Assembly: GCA_029216955.1 (NCBI GenBank)
Contig: JANAVB010031417.1
Coordinates: 16,242,289 to 16,306,288 of the forward strand
Source: Iris pallida
Taxonomy: Eukaryota > Streptophyta > Magnoliopsida > Asparagales > Iridaceae
Direction: 5' to 3'
DNA: 64,000 bases
The position numbers and the translations under genes were made by a program. How positions within the stretch are numbered: position 1 is the stretch's first letter; the number at the start of each line of letters is the position of its first letter. The notes below the pieces were generated by a model. It had not been told where the DNA came from, ran no database searches, and saw only the letters and a program-made list of their open reading frames with translations. Below, one piece after another: positions 34,111 through 44,833 of the stretch.

Positions 34111-36546
34111 TGCGGAACTCACCATCTTCACCAATGAAGCATACAAGATGTTTTTGGAAGGAAGATTTCCAACAGCTACTACGGCCGAGGGACCCGGGTT
34201 TGTAGGGTTCAACAACTTGGGATGTCCGACCCGCCGGAAGTACGGCATGTAGTCCTTGCTGCAGTCGGCCATCTGGGTGACCGGTTGGCTCTCATCTTCC
34301 CCAAGCAGGTGCCTTTGCCACTCGGAGTAGAAGTCGGTCACCCAGTCGAAACACGCCGGTTTGTAGTTCAATGGTTGGGTCCCGCGGGGAGGTTCCAACA
34401 TCTGTAGTGTACGCTTCGGCACACTTTGGACGAAGCCGAACTGCCGAAGTACACGATCAGGCATGTACGGCTCCTTGATATCATAGCATGTGATCATGCC
34501 ATGAAATAAAGAAACTGGTTGGATGGCACGACTCCCCTCGCAAAAATCCCAGTATGGATCCCAAAATATCTGTAGGAAAACAGTTAACAGCAAAAAAAAA
34601 CTTAACATGAAAAATTAAGGTTAGTCCCAATTTATTACCTCTTCCGGTACCAAATTGTCAAGTACTTCACGAATGGAAGCCAGGATTTGCCAATCTTTGG
34701 TTTCCACCTGGGCCGGCCTCCATCGAGCCACTCTAGGAAGGTGTTCAAAATAGATTGGGTTCTGGTCACCCCGCCTGAGCATCGGAAAGTGCTCGTATAT
34801 CTATGCCTATTCAATTACTAAGTTAATAGTCACAAAATATAAACAACAAAATGAAGTATACGAGATTAAATCGTTGAAAGTTTTCTTACATGTAGCAGAG
34901 TCTGGCATCCAGCAATTGTCTTAGTCCTGACACGGGATGCGATGCCGAGCTCGCGGTAAAGATAGGCGAGAATACCGCTACCCCACGATATATCGATGAA
35001 GTCATCCACGGACAATAAATTGAGCATGTACCTCGCATGTATCGAGGTTCCAGACTTGTCCGAAATGCCCACCGTTCCAAGGACGAACAACATGTAAACA
35101 CGGGCCATCGCGTCGACCAACTCATCATCATCCTCATCCAATTCCATATTCCTGAAGTGCTCCACCAGAAATGAAAGAGGAATTCCATATGATTTCTTGA
35201 AGCCCGGGAGAGTTGTAAAACTAGTTTCCTCAAGTCCAAGGTTACTTGAGACAAACTTGACGATCTTTGAGTACCATTTTGTCGATTTTTCATCTCTGTA
35301 ATGTTCTTTGGTCATGACGCGACCGGTAACTGGTAGCTCTAGTATCTGGTACACGTCGTCAAGTGTAATGGTTATCTCCCCGCATGGGAGATGAAACGTA
35401 TTGGTCTCCGGGTGCCATCTCTCCACAAAGGCGGATATCAGGGCACTATCCATTGTCCTATAGGCATAATCAGCCAAATTATGTAAACCGCTCGGTACGA
35501 TTTTCTCCTGGACGGCCTCCGGTAAGCTTCTAAACGGCCAAGACACGATTTTCTTCCCGTGACTCACAGCCCTAAGCATACGATATGTCCTCTGTATATC
35601 AAACAACATATAAAAACATAAAACATATGAAATACATATAGATATCATATACTAAACTGCTAGCTTACAAAAGTAATGTACATACCGGGTCCTTCCATAT
35701 TGTATATGCAATATGGTTCTCAAATGAAGCCAACATTGAGCAACCTGGCGGGCGGACAGGCGGCTCAGAAGGACCGGCCTCCTCAGAAGGACCGGCCTCC
35801 TCAGATGGAGCAGAACCAGCTTGACGGGGTGGCAGGAGTTGGCTAATGGGCACGTCGTCGTCATCACTGGAAGAAGGAGAAGGAGTACGAGCTCGTTGCT
35901 TCGACCGAGCTTGTGCAACCGGTGGGGATCTCCGTGTCCCGGCCCGACCTTGGCGCTCCGGTTCAGAAATTGTAATCGGACGCTCAAGAGGACGTTTCGC
36001 GCGTTCCTTCCGCTTTGACGCGGTGGGGCGTATTCTTTTTGGTGCGTCGGGAGGACTGTTACCCCTATAGAACATTGGATTGTTCGACCATACAATTAAT
36101 AACTAATGCAAACTAAAATAGAACTCTTACCCCCTATCCTCCACCCCCAGAACTGAGTACATTAGGACTGCCAAGCATGTGGCAGTCCTCATGTAAACAA
36201 GGACTGCCACAGCCCTGGCAGTCCTCTCTTGAAAGAGGACTGCCAGGCCTGTGGCAGTCCTTGTTTACATAAGGACTGCCACATGCTTGACAGTCCTACT
36301 GTACTCGGCCAACAGACAAACGACTCGCTCGTTTGTCGTTTTCTAGGGTTAGGGTTTTAGGAGAAATTATGGCTTTGTCGTGTTCGAAAATGGCAATCAT
36401 AAATCCTAAAGACATTCTAAACCTAAATTATCAAAAGTTTTTAGACAATTAAAACTATTCTAGGGTTTCGAATAAAATGTAGAAAATTATAGAAGAAATT
36501 AGGGAAGAACGTACCGAGAATCCGATTTCTTGGACTTGCGTGTCAT
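34084..36546 (-). CDS. Plant mobile domain (PMD) protein gene carried by the MULE, 5 exons, intact
   Basis: Exons (minus strand): 36546-36515, 36064-35686, 35591-34890, 34800-34639, 34569-34084. All introns are GT-AG in consistent phase. The total is 1761 nt, 586 residues, with no internal stop. The N-terminus (MTRKSKKSDSR...) is basic and followed by an Arg/Ser/Pro/Asp-rich disordered stretch with a SDDDD run. From residue about 138 the plant mobile domain follows: LISAFVERWHPETNTFHL (about 188-205), ITLDDVYQILELPVTG (about 212-227), then IYEHFPMLRRGDQNP and DRVLRQFGF. PMD proteins (the MAIN/MAIL1 family in Arabidopsis) act in nuclear silencing and genome stability, and many relatives ride in transposons. 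The terminal exon overlaps the convergent transposase reading frame by 27 bp. Function here is unknown; suppression of host silencing or help in transposition is speculation. Exon 1 is the least certain exon. Confidence 0.85.
36165..36296. repeat. right palindrome array, 4 x 24 nt at 36-bp spacing
   Basis: Palindromes with arms GGACTGCCA / TGGCAGTCC start at 36165, 36201, 36237 and 36273, again exactly 36 bp apart with 12-bp spacers. The sequence and period match the left array. It lies about 540 bp from the right end, in intron 1 of the PMD gene, mirroring the left array. Confidence 0.95.
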
Positions 36547-36734
36547 CTCGTCGAATGTGGGAGTGTTCTTCAAAGAAATTTGGTGGAGGAATTAGAATTA
36601 GAGTAGTGGATGAGAATTTTCTAGGGTTTAGGGAGAGGAAGGGAGAGCTCTTCTTCTTTTTCTTTTGGAGGAGAGAGAGAGGAAATGATGAAATGAATTG
36701 GAAATTTGAGTTTGGGGGGTTGGGGTGCCCCTAG

Positions 36735-36834
36735 TAAAATTTGGGCTGCCCCCTAGTAGAATCTCCACCAAATGGACTGTCCCCTAAGTAAGGGCTGCCC
36801 CTTAGTAATTGTGGAGGTGCCCCTAAAAAAAACC
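36735..36834 (-). repeat. right TIR of the MULE
   Basis: Complement of the left terminus, with a few differences such as GGGGCAGCCC against GGGACAACCC. It additionally contains internal short repeats of CTAGTA(A)AAT...GGGCTGCCCC, so this end is longer and more repetitive than the left one. Confidence 0.85.
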
Positions 36835-37377
36835 TTTGATATATGCAAGTATTCTTTGAGTTGATACTCAAATCCTTTTGTATTGTGAATAGCTGAATCA
36901 CCGGCGTAACTACTCATGGGCTTAGGTGGGCTCATGTCCACCATTTTTTTTTAATTTTTTTTTTTTAATTTTTTTCCATATAAGTCAGCTAATACCTCAG
37001 TCCAGTCCACCCAGTTCATCCAAATCCACTCCAGTTCAAATTTCTGATCGTTTAAGTTAACTTTGGTTTGTTAATCCCCCTACAATATGAAGATGATGAG
37101 GCTATTCGATTTCTAAAGATTTGACTCAGATGGATAATTTCTTTTCTCAAGGTGGGGACGTGAGTAATTGTGTTAAATCAAATTTTTTTTTCAAGAGTGA
37201 TAAACAAATGAAATTTAGAGGGGTCATCATTTTTGGGTTCTAGGATCATAAGCTTACACATTTTATACATATTTATTTTCCCTATATGAATATTTCTTGT
37301 CAGCCAGTAAATTGCTTGTCTACTTCAAATTTATGCACACACTAATTTCCATAAAGATTGGTGATATAAGAGATCAG

Positions 37378-37380
<3 letters not shown>

Positions 37381-37473
<93 letters not shown>
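37381..37473. repeat. (TA)n microsatellite
   Basis: An uninterrupted run of about 46 TA units. Confidence 0.95.
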
Positions 37474-37476
<3 letters not shown>

Positions 37477-39249
37477 GGTGGTTCATCTTAACAAGAAACT
37501 CTTACGAGGAAGCAACCCCCATCTCAGTTATATATCATCAGGAAGAAAAGAAAAAAAACTTAATATATTGGCTGTTGTAAAGGTGGTTGGAGATCAACAG
37601 TTTCCTCTAACTCTGGTCTTCATTTCACCAGTTAACTTGTTGTCGACACCAAATGATGCAAGTCCTTGAAAAAAAATAAGAACACTTTTCCTCCACTTGT
37701 CCATCATGCTTCGACTCTTTCTACAAAGTGATGCCACCACTCTTTCTAGATTAGTTTCTCTTAATAGTTTTTTTTTTTCCATTAAAAATGCAATTCATTT
37801 TGACTAAATTAGTGAAACATCCTCTCCGTCAGATTTGGACAACTCTTTTTGCTCAGGACAACCCTACAGACGATCAGTATGATTCCAGATAAGGTCAGGG
37901 TCATGGGATTGTTAGAGTCCAATATAAATTTGGTAAAAGTACATTTTGAAGTCCAAATATGATAACAGATTTGTTTGATATGATTTAAAAATTTACATAA
38001 ATATCTGATTTGATTAGATTTACAAATTCGTATCAAATATTAATTTTGACCATATTTGGACGTCCATAATTGGTAATGGTATATAATATACACTGTTGGT
38101 TGTTGATGGACGACCAGATCCGATGGTGGGCTACCTTTAGGATTTTCTAACTCTAAAATTAGGTTTCTCGTCGTATTTATATGAGCTGAGAGTGGAGGCA
38201 TAAAGATATAGCACAAGATAGAGATTTGGAGTGCTCGTCTACAAAAAATCTAAGAGAAAGCTTGTGCTTTGCTACTAGGACTTCGTCATTCAAGACAGAA
38301 GGAAGAAGAGATAAAATCGAGGAGTCATCAACTTCGGTTAGAGAAATTGATACGGATTGGTGAGCGATTTTTAATTGTAATATCTTTCTTTTTCTTCTTG
38401 AGTGTGGTGAGGGGGTTAAACCTAATAGAACAATGGTTCAGTATTGTTTTTGCCAATCTTGTAATTTCATCTGAGTATATATTGAGATTTGTGTAGGTGA
38501 CATTCACCGTCATATACTTGTCTTTATCTGTACTTGGTGTCCATTAAACGGAGGTTGGGTAATTATGTCAGACGGGTTTGCCTAAATTTTCGCAACGGCA
38601 ATATTTCAGACACGGTATCGAAGTGCAAGAAGACGTGTCCGATTTTCAACATGACCTTCCCTCCTCCCGGACAGACCCACAACAAAGACGAGCAATCAAA
38701 ATTAGTTCCGAATAAGATAACCTAATCCTACCGTCCGGTCCTGGGCCTCTCCAAACACAGTTGAGGAATGCATATGTTTATGTTCATCAAGCCAGATCAG
38801 TGGATTCCGTTGGGTGTGTCTTGAATATCCAGAATATTGTAGAATGGGGAAATTAAGTGAGTCAGCAGCCACGAGGAACACCTCTGAGAAGGCCTTAATT
38901 GATGGAGAAGGTGGTGGCGAGAATTTCTGGTGTTGGCTGCACCAACTTCATTTACTACTCTGGCTAAAGTGTCAAAGTTGGAGTGTCACATTCTCTTTCG
39001 TTTATTAATTTTCTTTTATACCAAGCTTATGGTCAGTACTCTCCATTTGGAGGTCTGCTACGAGAATGATCGAAGCAATTGACTCCAGAAACATTATGTG
39101 ATAAAGAAGTTACATCTAGCAAATTAAAAGGTTCAATAATAGATAATAGAATTTGTGGCAAATAAAATGAGTAATCATAACCAACAAGAATTAATAACGT
39201 TGGTAAATATTCTATATACATTTAATAAATAAATTACTTGTGTCTATTA

Positions 39250-39251
<2 letters not shown>

Positions 39252-39329
<78 letters not shown>
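39252..39329. repeat. (TA)n microsatellite
   Basis: An uninterrupted run of about 39 TA units. Confidence 0.95.
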
Positions 39330-39332
<3 letters not shown>

Positions 39333-39807
39333 ATATTAAGCTTGTTGGTCAACAATGCCTGAAATGATTCGTGGGTTTTATGCTTTTTTTAGAATAATTG
39401 TATAAATGAAATCCAGAAGCATTCTGATATTAATTCAATAATTTCATATATTTTTACAATGGCATTGCTGACCACCTTTTACTAATTGAAAAACCTCCAA
39501 GAACTCAACGCAATGTATGTAACTAAAATTGAAGAGTTTTCTTCTATAGGTATGAATTAAAGAGTATTCTTTTATAGGTACGTTTTAGGTTTCCAACTGG
39601 TACTACGTATTGTTATTGCCAAGGTCAGGACCGTTCAGAGACACAAAATTTAAAATATTGCCCTTTTTAAAATTAAAAAAAAGAGAAAACTGAAACCATT
39701 TATAAAAAGCAAAAGAGCTTTCATCACTAGGACTTAAACCAACGACCATTTACATAGTAGGTATTAGTAAAAACCAACTACACTAAATAAATTATTATAT
39801 TATTTTG

Positions 39808-40924
39808 CAGGGCCGGTCCTTAATAACTGAAGGCCCTGTACGAATTTTAAAATGTGGCCCTAAATTTATTTATTCATATTTTTAAATATATTGTTATTTG
39901 TCTTTATCAAAATCTTTGGAGAAGCTCTTGATTGTATATTATAACTAAATCTATAGGTAGTTACTAAACAAAATAACTGAAGCTCAAATAATCTATATTC
40001 AAGCACATTACATAGTATAATAAAGATGTTTTAGATATAAGTTAAATTGACTAAATCTGGCCTCAAAATTTTATGTTGATGAAAACATATAATAAAATGA
40101 ATAATGATCAATACCCAAATGAGAAGTGTAATATGTAATCACACAATTTAGAGCCACCAAGACCTGAGTAGGGCCAGCCCAGGGGACGGACAAGGTGGAC
40201 GACCGTCATGGACCCCCAATTTTTGATGTCCCGTAATTTTACAATAGACTAGGTATATCAAAAAAGAAAAAAAGAAAAAACAAAGATCCAATATGGAAGC
40301 AACAAAAAAGCCAGCACTCCAATCGGGAAAAAAATATGATAGCTTGATTGATGATTTTGATAGCTTAATTGATGATTTTGCTTGTAAAAATGCTAAAAAA
40401 AAATTATTTATGTGAAAAAATGGCCCAAATTTTAGATTTTGTCATAGGTCCCGTAAATCATAGGACCGACTATGGACCTGAGTCACCTGAATCAAGACCA
40501 AGAGCTCCAGTCTTTGACATCATTATTTCTTAAATAAATACTAAGCCTACACATCCAAATTCTTAAATTATATATATAAAAAAAATCTGATCATTATTGT
40601 AGAAAATAAATTCATCTAACAATTGAGGGATCTTTAGAAACAAAATAGCAATTAACACACCGGTCAGAGCAATATCTTTAAGAAATCCTAATTTTTTTTG
40701 TATGATTATAAATATGATTCTTAGAGTCAGTAGGGAATAGGGATCCAAGAATTGGAGGTCTTGAAGGGATTGTAGAGTAGGAATTGAGAAAGAAATGGAA
40801 TAACTTGAAATACAAAATTACAAAACTAACCCTAATATTTTTTTTTTGAGGCCTCCAAAAATTGGAGGCCCTGTGCGGCCGCGCTAGTGGCACGGCCCCA
40901 GGGCCGGCCCCAGGGCCGGCCCTG
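39808..40924. mobile_element. non-autonomous hAT element
   Basis: The left end CAGGGCCGGTCCT and the complement of the right end CAGGGCCGGCCCT are hAT-type TIRs. A perfect 8-bp direct repeat, TTATTTTG, lies at 39800-39807 and 40925-40932. The right terminus is duplicated (GGGCCGGCCC twice in tandem). There is no transposase frame. A second hAT-like element is nested at 40169-40474. Confidence 0.88.
40169..40474. mobile_element. hAT-like element nested in the previous hAT element
   Basis: A perfect 8-bp direct repeat GACCTGAG (40161-40168 and 40475-40482) flanks a 306-bp unit. Its ends, TAGGGCCAGCCC on the left and CATAGTCGGTCC complemented on the right, are degenerate hAT-like TIRs. Removing it restores continuous host-element sequence at the duplication. 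Confidence 0.65.
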
Positions 40925-41152
40925 TTATTTTGTATGAACACTAATATTTAACATATTAAAAAGATTGTATGTATAATTTTTTTATTTTTTAGTCTTTCTA
41001 ATTTGCTGGCTATGGACGGTCGTTCTGGTTGTTCTGGACCAGGGTCTGCCCTTGACAATGTTATTATTTGTTTGTTAAATCAAACTGTTCTATCTAATCC
41101 TCATCCACAACTTAATACATTTCTTCTGACTAATCTCCTCATTATGACAGAT

Positions 41153-41155
<3 letters not shown>

Positions 41156-41235
<80 letters not shown>
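41156..41235. repeat. (TA)n microsatellite at the L1 3' end
   Basis: TA repeats directly abut the 3' end of the minus-strand L1 element. They may be the target, the tail, or both. Confidence 0.95.
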
Positions 41236-41239
<4 letters not shown>

Positions 41240-41314
41240 TGAAGAAAGGGTGCTTTTATTGATAGAGAAAAGAAAGAAAAATATACATCAAACTGAACAA
41301 GAGCAACTCACTAC

Positions 41315-44300
41315 TTATACATCCATAATTTGGACATCAGACTCTATATTACGAAGGATCGCCTGAATCGAGGAGACCGATCCTTCAAAGATACGCTTGT
41401 TCCTCTCTCGCCATACATGCCATACTGCAGATAATAAGCGCATCCGAGCCTTATTATACTTATCTGGCTCGCGAGTCTTCATGTCCACGATCCCTGCCAC
41501 AGTCTCAGTGAAACCATCCCTGTGAGCTCCTGTTATGCCAATCATCTCCATGCTTTTTTGCCAGATATAGAAAGTGTTGCGGCACTGGAAGAAGAGATGG
41601 TCTCGCGTCTCTAATTCCCCTGTGCAGAACACACACTCAGGATTGTCGATGGTGATTCCAAACCGACACAATCTATCCTTTGTAAGGAGTCTGTCCTTCA
41701 TAGCTTTGTAGGCGCATAGGCTCATCTTCGTCGCTCCTCTCTTATACCAAATAACGTCCGCCCAGTTAACTCTCGGATGTTGTGGACGGCACGACTCGTA
41801 ACAATCTTTAACCGCGAACTCTCCCGAGGCCGTCCCATCCCAACACCAACGGTCGCTGCCCTCATCCGGATGCACCTGTATACGCCGGATTTCCTCAGCG
41901 TGCCACCTTCCCACTTGGTGAGCGTCTACATGCCAGCGCCCATCTACCAGCAGCACTGACAGCGGTTCGTCCCGACCGCTAATTTCAAATACCGGCCATC
42001 CCCACCTCTCGACCAAGCTCTTGTGATCTAGCCACGGGTCCATCCAAAGATTGGTGTGTCGCCCGTCACAAATAACTCTACTAATTCTCTCCTGTACTTT
42101 GGGACGGATGCGGAGAATATTCTTGAACGTAACCGAAAAGTTGTTATTAACCGGTTGGATCCAGAAATTTTGAGAGCGGCAATATCTATTCATCATCCAA
42201 CGAGCCCACATAGAATCACTAGTCAAAAATCGCCAGGCTAGCTTGAAGAGCGCCACTTCACGGAGGACTTTAAGAGAGCGAAGGCCAATCCCTCCCTCTT
42301 CCTTAGGCTGGCACAACTCCTCCCAGGCAATGGCGTGCATTCCGCCCTTCCAAACAAATTTTGCGCACATCTTCTCAATACTAATTATAGTCTTTTCGGG
42401 TATGTAAATGGCCTGGAGCCAATAACTCGTGATAGCAACTATAACTGAACGGATAAGCTCCAATCTACCTCCAAATGACAAAACTTGAGCCTGCCAACCT
42501 TCGAGTCTAGCCTGAATATGCTGAATAAGACCCTGGCAATCTGCATCTCGAGCGTAGTTGATTGAGAGGGGGAGGCCAAGATATTTAACTGGGAGCTGTC
42601 CGATCTCAACTTGAAGAAGGTTCGACCACTTACCCTGGTCCGGGCAATCCTTACTAAAATAGATATGACTTTTATCTCTATTCAGGAAAAGTCCTGATAA
42701 AGCCGCAAATTCATCCAGAACTTCAATAAGAGCTTGCATAGTGTTATCCGACGGCTCCACAAAAACGAGAAGGTCATCTGCATAGACTAAGTGAGTAATA
42801 GATGGCTCCACCGTACGATATAGCGGGATGATGCGTTTCTGGATAGTGGCGACATCCATTAAGCAAGTAAAATACTCCATGGCAATAGTGAAGAGGTACG
42901 GAGATAAAGGATCCCCTTGACGCAAACCCCTGTTGCTCCCAAAATACCCACAGGGCTGGCCTCTAATCAGCAACGAGAATGTAGGAGAGGTAATACACTC
43001 TCTCACACGGTCCACCCACCAACTGTCGAATCCCATACTAAGCATCATGTGGCAAACAAAGTCTCTATTCACCATATCATATGCTTTCCGAATGTCGAGC
43101 TTGATGCAGCATTTCTTCCCCCCAGCTTTATTGAACTCGCGGACAAGTTCATGGCCTAATAGACAGTTCTCCGTGATCGCTCGGCCTTTAATAAAGGCGG
43201 ACTGGTTTTCAGAAATAAGCCCCTTCATAATCTCCTGCATTCTAGTGCACATTAAATGTGTAATGATTTTATACCGAAAATTGCAACAAGCGATTGGTCG
43301 GAAGTCCGCGAGTGCCTGAGCCCCCTCTTTCTTGGGGATGAGAACCAAGAAAGTATGGTTCAATTCCTTCATAAGCCTACCTGTCCTGAAGAAGTCTTGG
43401 ACCATGTGCAGGACTTGATGCTTAAGATGATCCCAGTGAAGTTTAAAGAATGCCGCGTTGAATCCATCTGGGCCTGGGGATTTGTTAGGATCCGCTTCCC
43501 GAATGATCTGATCTATCTCCGCCATAGACACATCCTGCTGCAGCAACTTGTTCCCTTCCTCGGACACTAGGCACTTGCAAATAGTTTCGGGGAAAGCAGT
43601 CAAATACTCATTCTGGTTGTACAGGGCTCTGTAAAACTCAATGGCCTCCTCCGCCATGGCCAGGTTATTTGAGATCAGATGTCCGTTCCTGTCGAGAAAA
43701 ACAGGTAGGTTATTTCTGTGTTGCCGAGCTCGGACCATTGCATGAAAAAATTTGGAGCACCGATCCCCCTCACGGAGCCAATCACATTTGGCTCGCTGTT
43801 GGAGGTGGACCGCCTCCTGAAAACGGAGCCTCCGAACCAACTCCTGCAACTGGAGTTTCTGGGCGACCTTCTCCGCATTCAACGGATCCGCCTGTACTTG
43901 CTGCTGGGCCAGCAAGAGATCTGCCTCAGCTTTGGCCAATGAATGCCGCGGCCTCGTCCGATTCCAGTTCTTCAGAGCTCCTTTGACAGACCGGAGTTTC
44001 TTGACTAATTGGAACTGAGGATTTCCCTCGTAAGCTACCGAGATGGCAGCATCAGTTACCTCCTTATATCCGTCAACCAACGGCCAAGCATTATTGAATC
44101 GGAATGGCCTCCTCTTCGTGGGTTCTTCAGCTACCAGGCGAATCCGGATAGGAGTGTGGTCAGACGTGCCACAGTGGAGCTCCTCCGCTCGAACGAGCGG
44201 GAAAGTATCGAGCCACCTGGTGTTGCACAGAGCACGATCCAACTGGCACACTACTCTATTTGATGAAGAGCTATTACTCCATGACCATATGGTTCCTGAG

Positions 44301-44830
44301 CGCTCCATACAGATGAGCCCCGAACTGAGAAAACAATCCTTAAAATCAGCCAGAATTGGGGCAGGGACTTGGCGTCCTCCCATCTTCTCGCTGTCCGCCT
44401 GAATGGCATTGAAATCCCCGCATAGTACCAGCGGGAGTTTGTCTGCTATATTAGTCGAGATATTTATGATATCCTTCCAGAGCTGAAATCGCCGGCCTCG
44501 ATCATTCTGACCATAAACCGCACCCAATGCCACTTCGAGTCCATCTTTGTTAGTGAAAAACAAGAGTAATAATTGATCAGATTTAAATTTTACCTGACAG
44601 TCCCATTGTTGTGTGTCCCACAGGGTCCATATGCGCGCCACCCCCCACTCTTCCATATTATGAACACTGCCCCAATGTGCTGGGATCCTGTCTCGGATCC
44701 GATCTTCCTTCTTAATCTTACTTTCTAGGATAGATACTATTGAACTTCTATTGCTACGCATCACTTTGGTAATCTCACGCCACCGACCCACCGAGTTCGC
44801 GCCCCTCACGTTCCATGTGATAATAGTCAT
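41315..44830 (-). CDS. L1 ORF2: endonuclease-reverse transcriptase, intact, 1171 residues
   Basis: The ATG at 44830 follows the ORF1 stop with no real spacer (TAACCCATG). An N-terminal apurinic-type endonuclease (about 1-230) shows ITWNVRGAN, ESKIKKED, LCGDFNAI, QLDRALCNTRW and TSDHTPIRI. The reverse transcriptase (about 470-750) shows LVLIPKKEG, DFRPIACCNF, FIKGRAITEN, KLDIRKAYDMV, GLRQGDPLSPYLF and the catalytic YADDLLVF near residue 682. A C-terminal zinc-binding reverse-transcriptase domain (about 1000-1090) includes WYKRGATKMSLCAYKAM and CVFCTGELETRDHLFFQC. No RNase H domain is seen. Length and motifs are typical of plant L1, and no stop or frameshift occurs. It nicks target DNA and reverse transcribes the element RNA. 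An intact ORF2 suggests recent insertion or the ability to mobilise non-autonomous partners. Confidence 0.95.
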   Translation of the reverse strand: MTIITWNVRGANSVGRWREITKVMRSNRSSIVSILESKIKKEDRIRDRIPAHWGSVHNMEEWGVARIWTLWDTQQWDCQVKFKSDQLLLLFFTNKDGLEVALGAVYGQNDRGRRFQLWKDIINISTNIADKLPLVLCGDFNAIQADSEKMGGRQVPAPILADFKDCFLSSGLICMERSGTIWSWSNSSSSNRVVCQLDRALCNTRWLDTFPLVRAEELHCGTSDHTPIRIRLVAEEPTKRRPFRFNNAWPLVDGYKEVTDAAISVAYEGNPQFQLVKKLRSVKGALKNWNRTRPRHSLAKAEADLLLAQQQVQADPLNAEKVAQKLQLQELVRRLRFQEAVHLQQRAKCDWLREGDRCSKFFHAMVRARQHRNNLPVFLDRNGHLISNNLAMAEEAIEFYRALYNQNEYLTAFPETICKCLVSEEGNKLLQQDVSMAEIDQIIREADPNKSPGPDGFNAAFFKLHWDHLKHQVLHMVQDFFRTGRLMKELNHTFLVLIPKKEGAQALADFRPIACCNFRYKIITHLMCTRMQEIMKGLISENQSAFIKGRAITENCLLGHELVREFNKAGGKKCCIKLDIRKAYDMVNRDFVCHMMLSMGFDSWWVDRVRECITSPTFSLLIRGQPCGYFGSNRGLRQGDPLSPYLFTIAMEYFTCLMDVATIQKRIIPLYRTVEPSITHLVYADDLLVFVEPSDNTMQALIEVLDEFAALSGLFLNRDKSHIYFSKDCPDQGKWSNLLQVEIGQLPVKYLGLPLSINYARDADCQGLIQHIQARLEGWQAQVLSFGGRLELIRSVIVAITSYWLQAIYIPEKTIISIEKMCAKFVWKGGMHAIAWEELCQPKEEGGIGLRSLKVLREVALFKLAWRFLTSDSMWARWMMNRYCRSQNFWIQPVNNNFSVTFKNILRIRPKVQERISRVICDGRHTNLWMDPWLDHKSLVERWGWPVFEISGRDEPLSVLLVDGRWHVDAHQVGRWHAEEIRRIQVHPDEGSDRWCWDGTASGEFAVKDCYESCRPQHPRVNWADVIWYKRGATKMSLCAYKAMKDRLLTKDRLCRFGITIDNPECVFCTGELETRDHLFFQCRNTFYIWQKSMEMIGITGAHRDGFTETVAGIVDMKTREPDKYNKARMRLLSAVWHVWRERNKRIFEGSVSSIQAILRNIESDVQIMDV

Positions 44831-44833
44831 GGG

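Larger units (their letters stand above)
30605..36834 (+). mobile_element. complete Mutator-like element (MULE) with transposase-OTU and PMD genes
   Basis: The termini begin GGTTTTTTTAGGGGCACC on the left and, complemented, GGTTTTTTTTAGGGGCACC on the right. Both continue TCCACAATTACTAAGGG, giving TIRs of about 45 bp of high identity and a looser match to about 100 bp. The flanking direct repeat TTTGATAT (30597-30604 and 36835-36842) is an 8-bp target duplication. Inside are a + strand FAR1/MULE transposase with a partial OTU domain, and a convergent minus-strand PMD gene. Two arrays of four palindromes lie at mirror-image positions. The duplication is intact and the ends complete, so the insertion is fairly recent or well preserved. 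Confidence 0.93.
36843..39799. other. intergenic, decayed sequence with two (TA)n tracts
   Basis: No gene is supported. (TA)n tracts lie at 37381-37473 and 39252-39329. The 1.8 kb between them shows no TIRs that I could match, so it is not called as an element. Confidence 0.5.

Noticed and set aside
37474..39251. A 1.8-kb element between two (TA)n tracts
   Set aside because: No inverted or direct terminal repeats and no shared copy in the window; adjacency to TA alone is not enough.
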